Notes under the pieces: model-generated
What the model was told of the DNA's origin: nothing
Databases searched by the model: none
The model's input: only the letters and a program-made list of their open reading frames with translations
Source: Sphingomonas sp.
GTDB lineage: Bacteria > Pseudomonadota > Alphaproteobacteria > Sphingomonadales > Sphingomonadaceae
Assembly: GCF_019746015.1 (NCBI RefSeq)
Contig: NZ_JAIESM010000008.1
Span: 1-64,000, forward strand
Reading direction: 5' to 3'
DNA: 64,000 bases
Shown: positions 17,721 to 26,953 of the stretch, piece after piece
Layout of the letters: each line of letters opens with the position of its first letter
How positions within the stretch are numbered: position 1 is the first letter of the stretch
Position numbers and translations under genes: made by a program

Positions 17721-18325
17721 CGGCGGGCGACACCTTCTGCGATTACGATCAGCGACTCGGGGTCGGTGAAGCTGGGTTCCACGTGGAACACTCCATGCCA
17801 TGCACGCGCCGCCATCGCCACTTCTTCGCGGGCCGATTTCCCCTTGGGCAGCAGCCAGCGCGTTTTTGGTGTGGATAAATGAAAGGCGGCGCCGAGCAGA
17901 TCGACGAGCGCCGCGACCGCGCGCGCCGAGATGACGGCGGCTTCCCCCGTCACCGCCTGTGCCCGCGCGGCCTCAACCCGTGCATGGGTGAGGCCGAGCG
18001 CGGCGGCCGAGTCGCGCAGAAAATCGGCGCGCTTGCGGCGCGGCTCGACCATCAGCACCGGGCGTTCGCTGAGCAGCGCGACGATCATGCCGGGAAAGCC
18101 CGCGCCGGTTCCGATGTCGATCCACAGCCCCTCCCCCGGCGCGCGGAGCAGCAGCTGCGCCGAATCGACGACGTGCCGTCGCCAGATGTCAGGGAGCGTC
18201 GCGGCCGACACCAGATTCTGCCGCCCCTGCTCGGCCACCACCCGCGTGACAAAGTCGGCGACCGCCGTTTCACGTGAAACACCGAAATGATCGCGCAGCC
18301 AGGCCCGCGCCTCCGCCTCGGTCAC
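17717..18325 (-). CDS. rsmG: 16S rRNA (guanine-527-N7)-methyltransferase RsmG (GidB)
   Basis: The 202-residue protein has the SAM-binding motif [13 protein letters not shown] and the preceding [10 protein letters not shown] typical of RsmG, which methylates G527 of 16S rRNA. The GTG at 18325 overlaps the mnmG stop (GTGA) and matches the usual N-terminus ([11 protein letters not shown]). Two parS-type palindromes (17775-17790 and 18266-18281) are embedded in its coding sequence, one near each end, so these codons must satisfy both protein and ParB. Confidence 0.95.
   Translation of the reverse strand: MTEAEARAWLRDHFGVSRETAVADFVTRVVAEQGRQNLVSAATLPDIWRRHVVDSAQLLLRAPGEGLWIDIGTGAGFPGMIVALLSERPVLMVEPRRKRADFLRDSAAALGLTHARVEAARAQAVTGEAAVISARAVAALVDLLGAAFHLSTPKTRWLLPKGKSAREEVAMAARAWHGVFHVEPSFTDPESLIVIAEGVARR
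17775..17790. promoter_or_regulatory. parS-type site 1 (inside rsmG 3' end)
   Basis: GTTCCACGTGGAAC at 17776-17789 is a perfect 14-bp palindrome that matches the known parS consensus (TGTTNCACGTGNAACA) except for the first flanking base. It lies about 0.8 kb from parB, within codons of the C-terminal part of rsmG. Confidence 0.88.
18266..18281. promoter_or_regulatory. parS-type site 2 (inside rsmG 5' end)
   Basis: GTTTCACGTGAAAC at 18267-18280 is a perfect 14-bp palindrome, the T/A-arm version of the parS consensus, preceded by C and followed by A. It falls in the N-terminal codons of rsmG (the GVSRET stretch). Confidence 0.9.
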
Positions 18326-20163
18326 GCCGCGCGCTTCTTGCTGTGCAGCAGAATGGCCGACAGCGCGGCCGGGGTGATGCCGCGAATCCGCCCGGCCGCC
18401 GCCAGCGTTGGCGGGGCCGCCGCGCGCAGCCGCTCGACCATCTCCAGCGACAGGCCCGGAATCGCGGCATAGTCCAGCCCGGCGGGCAGCGGCGTGGCTT
18501 CGCCCGCGCGCAGCTCGGCAATTTCGGCCGCCTGCCGCTCCAGATAGGGGGCATAGCGCGCATCCTCGGCCATTTCGGCGAGCAGCGCGGGGTCGTGCGC
18601 GCCCGGCAGTTCGGGCGCGACATGGCCGATCTCGACATCCGGGAAGCGCAGCCACTCGCGCGCCGCCAGGGTGCCGGCATCGAGCGCCACCATCGCCCCC
18701 CGCGCACGCAGTGTCGCCGCGCCGACCGGCTGGGCGAGCGCCGCCCCGATCTCGGCCCGCGCCGCGCCCCGCGCGCGATACCGCGCCAGCCGCGCTGGCC
18801 CCAGCGCGCCCGCACCCTCCGCAATGTCGGCCAACCGCGTCTCGGCACTGTCCGCGCGCAGATGCAATCGATACTCGGCGCGCGCGGTAAGCATGCGATA
18901 GGGTTCGGTCACGCCCTGCAGCACCAGATCGTCGATCATCACGCCCAGATAGCTCGACGCCCGGTCGAGCAGCAGCGGCGCCCGGCCGAGCACCCAGGCG
19001 GCCGCATTCAGCCCGGCCACCAGCCCCTGCGCCGCCGCCTCCTCATAGCCGGTGGTGCCGTTGATCTGCCCCGCGCAGTAAAGTCCCGGCAGCGCGCGCA
19101 CGGCGAGCGTCGGGTCGAGCGCGCGCGGGTCGATATGGTCATATTCCACCGCATAGCCCGGCTGGACGATCCGCGCCCCCTCCAGCCCCTCGATCGAGGC
19201 GATCAGCGCCGCCTGCACATCCACCGGCAGCGAGGTGGAAATGCCGTTGGGATAGATGGTCGCGTCGTCGAGCCCCTCCGGCTCCAGGAAGATCTGGTGC
19301 CCGTCACGGTCGGCAAAGCGGTGGATCTTGTCCTCGATCGACGGGCAATAGCGCGGCCCGGCCGCATCGATTGCGCCGGTGAACAGCGGCGACCGGTCCA
19401 GCGCGGCGGCGATGATGGCGTGGGTGCGCGCGTTCGTCCGCGTCACCGCGCAGAACAGCTGGGGCAGCCGCCGTGCCGGCGTCATCGGCGACATCGTCCA
19501 GCCCGCCTCGTCGCTCGGCTGCTCGGCCAGCCGCGCCCAGTCGATCGTGCGCCCGTCGAGCCGGGGCGGCGTGCCCGTTTTCAGCCGCGCCATCGGCAGC
19601 GCGAGCGCACGTAGTTGAACGCCCAGCCGCGTCGCCGCACGCTCGTTCACGCGCCCGCCCTCGCCGCGCTCCTCGCCGCAGAACAGCCGCCCGCCCAGAA
19701 AAGTGCCCGTCCCCAGCACGACCGCGCGCCCGGCCAGCGTGCGGCCATCCTCCAGCGTGACTCCCGCCACCGCGCCCTGATGCACGCAAAGCGCGGCCGC
19801 CTCGCCCTCGATCACGGTCAGCCCCGGCTGCGCGGCGAGCATCGCCTGGATCGCGCCGGCGTAGAGCCGACGGTCGGCCTGCACGCGCGGCCCCTGCACG
19901 GCCATGCCCTTGCTCTGGTTGAGCATGCGGTAATGGATACCCGCCGCGTCCGCCGCGCGCGCGATCAGCCCGTCAAACGCGTCCACCTCGCGCACCAGAT
20001 GGCCCTTGCCCAGCCCGCCAATTGCCGGATTGCACGACATCGCGCCGATCCGGGCACGGTCGAAGCTCACCAGCGCGGTGCGCGCGCCGGCGCGGGCCGA
20101 CGCGGCGGCCGCCTCGGTGCCGGCATGCCCGCCGCCGATGACGATCACGTCAAACTGCTCCAT
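18322..20163 (-). CDS. mnmG: tRNA uridine-5-carboxymethylaminomethyl modification enzyme MnmG (GidA)
   Basis: The 613-residue flavoprotein starts with [15 protein letters not shown] (FAD motif, residues 5-19), has [20 protein letters not shown], the conserved [15 protein letters not shown] segment seen here as [13 protein letters not shown], and a C-terminal helical domain that binds MnmE. MnmG with MnmE installs the cmnm5 group at U34 of several tRNAs. It lies between mnmE and rsmG on the minus strand, the classical origin-proximal order. A parS-type site sits in the gap before it. Confidence 0.98.
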   Translation of the reverse strand: MEQFDVIVIGGGHAGTEAAAASARAGARTALVSFDRARIGAMSCNPAIGGLGKGHLVREVDAFDGLIARAADAAGIHYRMLNQSKGMAVQGPRVQADRRLYAGAIQAMLAAQPGLTVIEGEAAALCVHQGAVAGVTLEDGRTLAGRAVVLGTGTFLGGRLFCGEERGEGGRVNERAATRLGVQLRALALPMARLKTGTPPRLDGRTIDWARLAEQPSDEAGWTMSPMTPARRLPQLFCAVTRTNARTHAIIAAALDRSPLFTGAIDAAGPRYCPSIEDKIHRFADRDGHQIFLEPEGLDDATIYPNGISTSLPVDVQAALIASIEGLEGARIVQPGYAVEYDHIDPRALDPTLAVRALPGLYCAGQINGTTGYEEAAAQGLVAGLNAAAWVLGRAPLLLDRASSYLGVMIDDLVLQGVTEPYRMLTARAEYRLHLRADSAETRLADIAEGAGALGPARLARYRARGAARAEIGAALAQPVGAATLRARGAMVALDAGTLAAREWLRFPDVEIGHVAPELPGAHDPALLAEMAEDARYAPYLERQAAEIAELRAGEATPLPAGLDYAAIPGLSLEMVERLRAAAPPTLAAAGRIRGITPAALSAILLHSKKRAA

Positions 20164-20203
20164 GGCCCGACCGCCTAGGCGCCGCGCGCGCGTGAGTCAA
20201 AGC

Positions 20204-20219
20204 TGTTCCACGTGGAACA
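20204..20219. promoter_or_regulatory. parS-type site 3 (mnmE-mnmG gap)
   Basis: TGTTCCACGTGGAACA is a perfect 16-bp palindrome and an exact match to the full parS consensus. It is the only one of the three in a non-coding gap and directly abuts the 3' end of mnmE. Confidence 0.93.
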
Positions 20220-21491
20220 TCATTTGCCGATGCAGAAGCGCGAGAACAGCGCGTCGAGCATCGCCTCGGTCCCGGCCGCGCCGGTGATCGCGTCGAGCGC
20301 GCGGCGCGCGGCGCGCAGTTCCTCGGCAATGATCAGCGGGTTGGTGGCCGCGCTCGCCGCATCGAGCGCCGCCAGCGCCGCCTCGGCCAGCGCCCGCTGC
20401 CGCACGTTGAGCGCCAGCTGATCCTCGCGCGGCAGCAGCGCGGCGGCGCGTTCGGCCAGCGCCTGCCAGAGCGCCGCCATCCCCTCGCCCCGCTGCGCCG
20501 ACACCGCCAGCCGGCCGGCCGGCGCCTCACCGCGCGCATCGGCACGGGGGAACAGCCACAGCGCCTGCGCATAGGGCGGCGGATCGTCCCCCAGCCACAG
20601 CACGATATCGGCCGCCGCCGCCGCTTCCACCGCGCGGGCGATGCCGATCGCCTCGATCGCATCATCGGTCGCCGCCGCCAGCCCGGCGGTGTCGGTGAAC
20701 AGATAGGCAATGCCGTCGCGCGTCACCGGCGCCTCGATCCGGTCGCGCGTGGTGCCCGAAATCGGCGAGACGATTGCCGCCTCGCGCTCGACCAGCGCGT
20801 TGAGCAATGTCGACTTGCCGGCATTGGGCGGCCCGGCCAGCACCACGCGCACGCCGTCACGCAACCGCTCCACCGGAGGCGCGGCAAGCACCGTGCTCAT
20901 CTCCCCGGTCAGCGCCGCCAGCGCCGCGCGCACCCCGGCATCGGGCGCATCGCCCACATCCTCCTCATCCGAAAAATCGAGTGCCGCCTCGACCAGCGCC
21001 GATACGGCAAGCGTCGCATGCACCCAGCCCCGTACCGCGCGGCTCACCGCCCCCTCTGCCGAGGCCAGCGCGCTCAGCCGCTGGCGCTCGGTCTCAGCCA
21101 TCAACAGGTCGCCCAGCCCTTCGGCTTCCGCCAGGTCGATCCGCCCATTGGCGAGCGCCCGCCGGGTGAATTCGCCCGGCGCTGCTGGTGAGAGCCCGGC
21201 CGCCGCCAGCGCGGCCGACACCGCCGCCACCACTGCGCGGCCGCCATGAAGGTGAAGCTCGACCAGATCCTCACCGGTCGCGCTGGCAGGGCCGGGAAAC
21301 ACCAGCACCAGCGCCCGGTCGAGCAGCGCATCAGTGCCAGGATCGCGCAGTGCCCGCACCCCGGCGCGCCGTGGCGGCGGCAGCGCGCCCGCCAGCCGAC
21401 CGGCGACCGCCAGCGCCGCCGGCCCGCTCAGCCGCATCACCGCGATCGCGGCGGGCGGCGCGCCGCTCGACACCGCAAAGATGGTGGTCAC
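20220..21491 (-). CDS. mnmE: tRNA modification GTPase MnmE (TrmE)
   Basis: The 423-residue protein has the N-terminal tetrahydrofolate-binding domain (LHLHGGRAVVAAV, GEFTRRALANGRIDLAEAEGL), a G domain with P-loop GPPNAGKS and switch SGTTRDRIE plus DTAGL, and the family-defining C-terminal FCIGK with the catalytic Cys. It is somewhat shorter than the E. coli protein (454) but all motifs are present. The start is GTG 21491. It works with MnmG, encoded next. Confidence 0.97.
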   Translation of the reverse strand: MTTIFAVSSGAPPAAIAVMRLSGPAALAVAGRLAGALPPPRRAGVRALRDPGTDALLDRALVLVFPGPASATGEDLVELHLHGGRAVVAAVSAALAAAGLSPAAPGEFTRRALANGRIDLAEAEGLGDLLMAETERQRLSALASAEGAVSRAVRGWVHATLAVSALVEAALDFSDEEDVGDAPDAGVRAALAALTGEMSTVLAAPPVERLRDGVRVVLAGPPNAGKSTLLNALVEREAAIVSPISGTTRDRIEAPVTRDGIAYLFTDTAGLAAATDDAIEAIGIARAVEAAAAADIVLWLGDDPPPYAQALWLFPRADARGEAPAGRLAVSAQRGEGMAALWQALAERAAALLPREDQLALNVRQRALAEAALAALDAASAATNPLIIAEELRAARRALDAITGAAGTEAMLDALFSRFCIGK

Positions 21492-21498
21492 CGCGCGC

Positions 21499-21726
21499 CT
21501 ATTTCTGCACGGCGGTCTCGAACAATTGGCGCCAGAATTTCATCCCCGCCTCCCCCATCGGTGCCCAGCTGCGCATCACCGCGTCGATCATCTCGGGCTT
21601 CACGGTGCCGTCCATCGAACTCAGCAGCGCCGCGACATATTTGTCATGCACCGGCGTGAAATCGGGCAGGCCCATCACCCGGCGTGCTTCCTCGGGCGTG
21701 CATTCCACCTCGACATTGATCTTCAT
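21499..21726 (-). CDS. DUF6489-type small protein
   Basis: This 75-residue acidic helical protein starts MKINVEVECTPEEARRVMGLPD and ends with WRQLFETAVQK; it matches a small alphaproteobacterial family of unknown function (DUF6489 as I recall it). It has no signal peptide, membrane segment or metal motif. The ATG at 21726 follows a good AAAGGAG. It ends 7 nt before mnmE, so it probably heads the mnmE-mnmG-rsmG-parAB transcript. Confidence 0.75.
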   Translation of the reverse strand: MKINVEVECTPEEARRVMGLPDFTPVHDKYVAALLSSMDGTVKPEMIDAVMRSWAPMGEAGMKFWRQLFETAVQK

Positions 21727-21782
21727 GGGGCATCGCTCCTTTTCGCGGTTGTGCGGCGCTCGGGCCACGGCATAGTAGGGCC

Positions 21783-22256
21783 ATGTATGCGCGCGAACAG
21801 GGTGGTCTCGCAACGCCGATTGCCTGGATCGGCTTGACGGCAGCGGGCGAGCGGCTGCTGGGCATCACGATATCGGGCGAACCGGGGCCGAAAGCCACCG
21901 GCAGCTTCCTGCGCGGTGTTGCCGATCAGCTGGAGGCGTGGTTCGCCGGCGCGCGGCACGATTTCGATGTGGCGCTCACCCCCGCCGCCACGCCGCGCGG
22001 CGAAACCTTGCGCGCGGGGCTGATCGGCGTCGGCTATGGCAGCACGATGAGCTATGGCGCGCTGGCCCACCAGCTCGGCTCGGCGCCGCGCGCGATCGGC
22101 CAGCTCTGCGCGCGCAATCCCTTCCCCATCATCGTACCGTGCCACCGCATTCTGGGCGCGGGCGGCGCGCTCGGTCAGTATTCCGCCGGCGACGGGAGCG
22201 CGACGAAGGCCTGGCTGCTGGCGCATGAACGCACCCACGCGCAGGTTTCTGACTAA
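21783..22256 (+). CDS. ogt: Methylated-DNA--protein-cysteine S-methyltransferase
   Basis: The 157-residue protein has the active-site stretch PFPIIVPCHRIL with the acceptor Cys and the helix-turn-helix segment MSYGALAHQLGSAPRAIGQ used for DNA binding. It repairs O6-alkylguanine by suicide transfer. There is no AdaA-type regulatory domain. It is the only rightward gene between parB and the proposed origin, and is convergent with the TerC-like gene across a 22-bp AT-rich gap. Confidence 0.95.
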   Translation: MYAREQGGLATPIAWIGLTAAGERLLGITISGEPGPKATGSFLRGVADQLEAWFAGARHDFDVALTPAATPRGETLRAGLIGVGYGSTMSYGALAHQLGSAPRAIGQLCARNPFPIIVPCHRILGAGGALGQYSAGDGSATKAWLLAHERTHAQVSD

Positions 22257-22278
22257 ATAATTGATAGATATGGATTAA

Positions 22279-22980
22279 TCAGGAAACCATGCCTAACATC
22301 GGCTGCAGATCGTGCCAGCCTTCCATGATCATGCGCCCCGCGACATACAGGATCACCGCCAGCCCCAGCCACGCGATCCAGCGATAGCGCTCAATGTAGC
22401 GGGCAATGATGTTGGCGGCGAGGCCCATCAGCGCGACTGACAGCACCAGCCCGACCACCAATATGCCCGGATGCTCGCGCGCGGCCCCCGCCACCGCCAG
22501 CACATTGTCCAGGCTCATCGAGACATCGGCCACGGCCACCGCCCAGGCGGCGCCGGCAAAGCTCTTGGGCACCGGCACGCCGTGATCCTCGGCACCGTCC
22601 GGCCCCTCGACATGCACCGGGCGCAGCTCCCGATACATTTTCCACGCCACCCACAGCAGCAGCAGCCCGCCGCCAAACACCAGGCCGAATTGTTTGAACC
22701 GTTCCAGCCCATAGAGAATGGCGACGGCAAAGACGATGCGCAGCACCAGCGCGGCAAAAATGCCCACCGCAATCACCCGGCGGCGCTGGGCGGGCGGCAG
22801 CCCGGCGGCGAGCGCGCCAACGACAATCGCATTGTCGCCAGCGAGCGCGACATCGATCAGCACCACGGTTGCAAAGGCGACCAGCGCCCCCCAGGAGCCG
22901 AGATGGGTGAAGTCGTGGACGATCCGCTCGCCCAGCATCGCCATTGTCATCGGCGATGCGGCGGCAAGAACAGCGAGCAT
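22279..22980 (-). CDS. TerC-family integral membrane protein
   Basis: The 233-residue protein has about seven hydrophobic segments and the two TerC signatures VLIDVALAGDNAIVVGA (N-terminal half) and AVADVSMSLDNVLAVAGAA (second half), each with paired acidic residues inside membrane helices. TerC-family proteins are linked to metal (often manganese) export. The ATG at 22980 is used; a GTG two codons upstream and an internal ATG at 22950 are alternatives. It begins 12 nt after the rho stop. Confidence 0.88.
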   Translation of the reverse strand: MLAVLAAASPMTMAMLGERIVHDFTHLGSWGALVAFATVVLIDVALAGDNAIVVGALAAGLPPAQRRRVIAVGIFAALVLRIVFAVAILYGLERFKQFGLVFGGGLLLLWVAWKMYRELRPVHVEGPDGAEDHGVPVPKSFAGAAWAVAVADVSMSLDNVLAVAGAAREHPGILVVGLVLSVALMGLAANIIARYIERYRWIAWLGLAVILYVAGRMIMEGWHDLQPMLGMVS

Positions 22981-22992
22981 TCCCACCGCGCG

Positions 22993-24249
22993 TTACTGGT
23001 TCATCGAATCGAAGAAATCCTCGTTGGTCTTCGAATCCTTCATCTTGTCGAGCAGGAATTCCATCGCGTCGATGGTGCCCATCTGCATCAGAATGCGCCG
23101 CAGCACCCACATCTTGGAAAGCTTGGCCTTGTCGACCAGCAATTCTTCCTTGCGCGTGCCCGACTTGCCGACATCGAGCGCGGGGAAGATGCGCTTGTCG
23201 GCCACCTTGCGATCGAGCACGATTTCGCTGTTACCGGTGCCCTTGAACTCTTCGAAAATCACTTCGTCCATGCGGCTGCCGGTGTCGATCAGCGCGGTGG
23301 CGATGATCGACAGCGAGCCGCCTTCTTCGATGTTGCGCGCGGCACCGAAAAAGCGCTTGGGCCGCTGCAGCGCGTTCGCATCGACGCCGCCGGTCAGCAC
23401 CTTGCCGGAGCTCGGCACCACGGTGTTGTAGGCGCGGCCCAGGCGCGTGATCGAATCGAGCAGGATGACGACATCCTTCTTGTGCTCGACCAGGCGCTTG
23501 GCCTTTTCGATCACCATTTCGGCCACCTGCACGTGCCGCTGCGCCGGTTCGTCGAAGGTGGAGGAAATCACCTCGCCCTTCACGCTGCGCTGCATGTCGG
23601 TCACTTCCTCGGGCCGCTCGTCGATCAGCAGCACGATCAGAAAGACTTCGGGGTGATTGTCGGTGATCGCCTTGGCGATGTTCTGCAGGAGCACGGTCTT
23701 GCCGACGCGCGGCGGCGCGACGATCAGCGCGCGCTGGCCCTTGCCCTGTGGCGAGACGATGTCGATCACGCGCGCCGACTTGTCCTTCACGGTCGGGTCG
23801 TGCGGATCGAGCGTCAGCTTCTCGTCCGGGTAAAGCGGCGTCAGATTGTCGAAATTGACGCGGTGGCGCAGCGCGTCGGGATCATCGAAATTGACCGAGG
23901 TCAGGCGCGTCAGCGCGAAGTAGCGCTCGCCATCCTTCGGCCCGCGAATTTCGCCTTCCACCGTGTCCCCGGTGCGCAGGCCGAATTTGCGGACCTGGTT
24001 GGGCGAAACATAGATGTCGTCGGGGCCGGCCAGATAATTGGCCTCCGGGCTGCGCAGAAAGCCGAAACCGTCGGGCAGCACTTCGATGGTGCCCAGCCCC
24101 ATGATCTGTTCGCCATTATCGGCTTCCACCTTCAGGATGGCGAACATCAGATCCTGCTTGCGCATGGTCGATGCGCCTTCCACGCCGAGGCGTTCGGCCA
24201 TTTCGACGAGTTCGGCGGGAGTTTTCTTCTTGAGGTCGGCTAAATGCAT
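22993..24249 (-). CDS. rho: Transcription termination factor Rho
   Basis: The 418-residue hexameric helicase has the N-terminal RNA-binding fold ([30 protein letters not shown]), Walker [12 protein letters not shown], Walker [12 protein letters not shown], the Q-loop and R-loop, and ends FDSMNQ. All features are those of standard Rho. ATG 24249 begins the conserved protein; the frame upstream is leader. The 132-bp leader toward hemJ contains G/C hairpins, which would fit the autoregulation known for rho but is not proven here. Confidence 0.98.
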   Translation of the reverse strand: MHLADLKKKTPAELVEMAERLGVEGASTMRKQDLMFAILKVEADNGEQIMGLGTIEVLPDGFGFLRSPEANYLAGPDDIYVSPNQVRKFGLRTGDTVEGEIRGPKDGERYFALTRLTSVNFDDPDALRHRVNFDNLTPLYPDEKLTLDPHDPTVKDKSARVIDIVSPQGKGQRALIVAPPRVGKTVLLQNIAKAITDNHPEVFLIVLLIDERPEEVTDMQRSVKGEVISSTFDEPAQRHVQVAEMVIEKAKRLVEHKKDVVILLDSITRLGRAYNTVVPSSGKVLTGGVDANALQRPKRFFGAARNIEEGGSLSIIATALIDTGSRMDEVIFEEFKGTGNSEIVLDRKVADKRIFPALDVGKSGTRKEELLVDKAKLSKMWVLRRILMQMGTIDAMEFLLDKMKDSKTNEDFFDSMNQ

Positions 24250-24381
24250 CGAGATGGTCCGAAAGTTTTGGGGGGAAGCGCCGCGCGGACAGATCAACGG
24301 ACGGCGTGCAACAGGCAGGACGGGGCGTAAAGCACCCGCCCGACGGCCCTATGTCGGGGCCGCGACCAAGTCAAGCAAGCC

Positions 24382-24837
24382 TCAGAAAGGTTGCGCGACG
24401 ACCAGCAGCACGATCAGGATCGCAGCAATCCCGGGAACTTCATTGGCCAGCCGCAATTGCTTGCCCGTCAGCCGCACTTCGCCGCGCGCCAGCCGCTTCG
24501 AATAGCTGGTCGCCCAGTGATGATAGCCGGTCAGCAGCACCACGAGCGCAAACTTCGCGTGCAGCCAGCCAAGCCCGGCCGATCCGCTGAACAACCCCAG
24601 ATGCGCCGCCAGCATCAGCCCCAATGCCCAGACCACGATCGACGACGGCGTCAGGATGATCTGGCGCAGCTTCTTCTCGCGCTCGATCCAACGCGCCGCC
24701 ATCGCGCCGTCCAGCCCGTCTTCCTGATGATAGACCAGAAAGCGCGGCAGCATGAACAGCCCCGCCATCCAGAAGATGACGAAGATGACATGCGCCGCCT
24801 TCACCCAGGGATAGGCAGAGCCCAGCCAGCCCATCAT
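24382..24837 (-). CDS. hemJ: Protoporphyrinogen oxidase HemJ
   Basis: The 151-residue protein has four hydrophobic helices with the family histidine in VKAAHVIFVIFWMAGLFMLP and the conserved GWLHAKFALV and YHHWA segments, matching HemJ, the oxygen-independent protoporphyrinogen IX oxidase of the inner membrane. It overlaps the hemE stop codon (double ATG at 24837 and 24834), so the two heme genes are translationally coupled. The gene order hemE-hemJ-rho is common in Alphaproteobacteria. Confidence 0.92.
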   Translation of the reverse strand: MMGWLGSAYPWVKAAHVIFVIFWMAGLFMLPRFLVYHQEDGLDGAMAARWIEREKKLRQIILTPSSIVVWALGLMLAAHLGLFSGSAGLGWLHAKFALVVLLTGYHHWATSYSKRLARGEVRLTGKQLRLANEVPGIAAILIVLLVVAQPF

Positions 24838-25850
24838 CCGCGCACCCGCTTCACCAGTGCCTCGACATGGGCAATGGGCGTGTCCTGCAAAATGCCATGG
24901 CCCAGGTTGAACACATGCGGTCGCTCGGGGAAGGCTGCCAGCACCCGGTCGATCGCGGCATCGAGCGTGGCACCGCCCGTCACCAGCGCGAGCGGATCGA
25001 GATTGCCCTGCACCGGCAGCTCAGGGGGCAACGCCGCATTGGCCCAGGCCGGATCGAGCGTTTCATCCAGCCCGAGCGCATCGACCCCCGTCCCGCGCGC
25101 ATAATCGACCAGTTTCGCGCCCGCCCCCTTGGGAAAGCCGATGATCACCGCGCCGGGCACGCGCGCGCGCAGCCGGCGGACAATCTCAGCATTGGGGGCG
25201 ATCACCCATTGCTCGAACTGCTGGGGGGAAAGACTGCCGGCCCAGCTGTCGAACAGCTGCACCGCATCGACCCCGGCGGCGAACTGCCCGGCGAGATAAT
25301 CGACCGTCCAGTCGGTGATCGCGTCGATGATTTCCTGAAACGCCGCCGGATCGCGATAGGCATAGCGCCGCGTCTCCGCCTGATCCTTGCTGCCGCGCCC
25401 GGCGACCATATAGGTCGCAACCGTCCAGGGGCTGCCGGCAAAGCCCAGAAAGGTCGTCTCCGGCGCCAGCATCGCCGCCACCCGGCGCACCGTGTCATAG
25501 ACCGGCTCCAGCCGCTCCGGTGCTGCCTCCAGCGCCGCCAGCGCATGATCGACCAGCGGGGGCGACAGTTCCGGCCCCTCACCCACACCGAAGCGCAGCG
25601 CCTGGCCCATTGCCGAAGGGATCATCAAGATGTCGGAAAACAGGATCGCGGCATCGAAGCCGAAGCGCCGCAGCGGCTGCACGGTCACCTCGGCGGCCGC
25701 CTCGCTGTCGTTCACCAGGTCGAGAAAACCGCCCTTTTCGGCTCTAAGCGCGCGATATTCGGGCAGATAGCGACCCGCCTGACGCATGAGCCACATCGGC
25801 GGGCGGGCCTGGCGCTCCCCTTTCAGTGCCGCCAGCAGCGTCTTGGTCAC
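24834..25850 (-). CDS. hemE: Uroporphyrinogen decarboxylase
   Basis: The 338-residue TIM-barrel enzyme has the N-terminal signature PPMWLMRQAGRYLPEYR, the catalytic Asp in FSDILMIPSAMG, GFAGSPWTVATYM, and the C-terminal FNLGHGILQDTPIAHV. It makes coproporphyrinogen III in heme synthesis. The start is GTG 25850 behind GGGGGG at 25857-25852. It borders the non-coding region I read as oriC; in Caulobacter the hemE promoter lies within the origin, and the same layout is seen here. Confidence 0.97.
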   Translation of the reverse strand: MTKTLLAALKGERQARPPMWLMRQAGRYLPEYRALRAEKGGFLDLVNDSEAAAEVTVQPLRRFGFDAAILFSDILMIPSAMGQALRFGVGEGPELSPPLVDHALAALEAAPERLEPVYDTVRRVAAMLAPETTFLGFAGSPWTVATYMVAGRGSKDQAETRRYAYRDPAAFQEIIDAITDWTVDYLAGQFAAGVDAVQLFDSWAGSLSPQQFEQWVIAPNAEIVRRLRARVPGAVIIGFPKGAGAKLVDYARGTGVDALGLDETLDPAWANAALPPELPVQGNLDPLALVTGGATLDAAIDRVLAAFPERPHVFNLGHGILQDTPIAHVEALVKRVRG

Positions 25851-26000
25851 AAGGCCCCCCTTATCAATAGAATCTTAATTATAGGATGTTGTGGTTGTGG
25901 GTCGGTTGATCGCTGGGCTTAAGCAACCATGCGCATTTTGCCAACAGCTTGACCGGCCGAACCCCGGCGAATCCGCAGCGAGTCGGGCGCACCACCCCCG

Positions 26001-26009
26001 TCATCCACA
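26001..26009 (+). promoter_or_regulatory. DnaA-box-like 9-mer (TCATCCACA)
   Basis: It differs from TTATCCACA at the second base only and is the leftmost of the four boxes in the proposed oriC. Confidence 0.65.
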
Positions 26010-26043
26010 GGCTGTTGATGCAATCATCGGCTGTGCGCGGCGT

Positions 26044-26052
26044 TGTGGACAA
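26044..26052 (-). promoter_or_regulatory. DnaA-box-like 9-mer (TTGTCCACA on minus strand)
   Basis: The plus strand reads TGTGGACAA; the minus-strand 9-mer differs from the consensus at the third base, a substitution tolerated in natural DnaA boxes. Confidence 0.7.
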
Positions 26053-26061
26053 GGTGCCGGC

Positions 26062-26070
26062 TTATCCACC
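26062..26070 (+). promoter_or_regulatory. DnaA-box-like 9-mer (TTATCCACC)
   Basis: It matches the first eight bases of TTATCCACA and lies 9 bp after the preceding inverted box. Confidence 0.7.
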
Positions 26071-26123
26071 GGGGCCAGCCGGCTTGGCGGGGGCGGCCAG
26101 TTGCGCTAGCGCTTCTGCCCGTC

Positions 26124-26132
26124 TTTTCCACA
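26124..26132 (+). promoter_or_regulatory. DnaA-box-like 9-mer (TTTTCCACA)
   Basis: It differs from the consensus at the third base and ends 11 bp before the PPPS start codon, so DnaA bound here could also affect that gene's expression. Confidence 0.6.
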
Positions 26133-26143
26133 AAAGCGTGCCC

Positions 26144-26953
26144 ATGATCCGCCTGCACCTCCATCTGCTCTCGGATTCGACCGGGGAAACGCTCGAAAAC
26201 ATCGCCAAGGCAGCGCTTGCCCAATATGACGATGTGGAGACGATCCGCCATTTCTGGCCGATGGTGCGCAGCGAAGCGCATCTGGAGCGCATCCTGCAGG
26301 AAATCGCGCAGAATCCGGGCCTGGTCCTGTTCACGCTGGTGAACGCCGACATGCGGCGGATTCTGGAGGCGCAGTGCCGCGCGCTGGGGCTGGCTGCGGT
26401 CGCGCCGCTCGATCCGGTCACCGATGTCCTGTCCGGCCTGCTCGGCCAGGCGGCAAAGGCGCGGCCGGGCCGCCAGCACATGCTCGACGCCGCCTATTTC
26501 GCAAGGGTGGAAGCGATCCACTACACCATGGCGCATGACGATGGCGTGGGGCATGAGGATTGGGAGGAGGCCGATATCGTGCTGGCCGGCGTCTCGCGCT
26601 CGTCGAAAACGCCGACCTCGATCTATCTCGCCAATCGGGGCTATAAGACCGCCAACATCCCGATCGTGCTGGAAGTGCCGCCGCCGCCAGCGCTGTTCTC
26701 ATTGAAGCATCCGCTGGTCGTGGGGCTGACGACCAGTGCCGACCGGTTGATCCAGGTGCGGCGCAACCGGCTGTTGTCGCTCAACCAGGCGCCGGAGACC
26801 GCCTATGTCGACCAGGACGCGGTCAGCCGCGAAGTCGCCTATGCGCGGCGCATGTTTGCCGACAATGGCTGGCCGGTGATCGACGTGACGCGCCGCTCGA
26901 TCGAGGAAACGGCCGCCGCCGTTATCGGCCTGGTGCAGGAGCGGCGCGGGTGA
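26144..26953 (+). CDS. Bifunctional kinase-pyrophosphorylase (PPPS/DUF299 family)
   Basis: The 269-residue protein has the N-terminal LHLLSDSTGETLENIAKAAL, the P-loop-like GVSRSSKTPTSIYLANRGYK and NIPIVLE, which define the DUF299 family that phosphorylates and dephosphorylates PEP synthase or PPDK. The ATG at 26144 is chosen; the frame stays open leftward through the proposed oriC, but that part has DnaA boxes and no homology-like protein. It overlaps maf (GTGA). This gene beside oriC is the conserved neighbour in Alphaproteobacteria. Confidence 0.92.
   Translation: MIRLHLHLLSDSTGETLENIAKAALAQYDDVETIRHFWPMVRSEAHLERILQEIAQNPGLVLFTLVNADMRRILEAQCRALGLAAVAPLDPVTDVLSGLLGQAAKARPGRQHMLDAAYFARVEAIHYTMAHDDGVGHEDWEEADIVLAGVSRSSKTPTSIYLANRGYKTANIPIVLEVPPPPALFSLKHPLVVGLTTSADRLIQVRRNRLLSLNQAPETAYVDQDAVSREVAYARRMFADNGWPVIDVTRRSIEETAAAVIGLVQERRG

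Larger units (their letters stand above)
25851..26143. other. oriC: Putative chromosomal replication origin (oriC)
   Basis: This 293-bp region is the longest gene-free gap in the window and lies between hemE and the PPPS gene, the oriC position known from Caulobacter and other Alphaproteobacteria. It contains an AT-rich stretch at 25861-25890 (a possible unwinding element), four 9-mers one mismatch from the DnaA box TTATCCACA, and three GANTC (CcrM) sites at 25870, 25969 and 25980, with a fourth at 26174. No CtrA-type TTAA-N7-TTAA pair was found. Genes on either side run away from it for 7-10 kb, and parABS lies about 6-8 kb away. Confidence 0.85.

Noticed and set aside
25949..26143. The PPPS reading frame stays open through the oriC gap
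   Set aside because: The extension has DnaA boxes and no recognisable protein; the conserved protein starts at ATG 26144.
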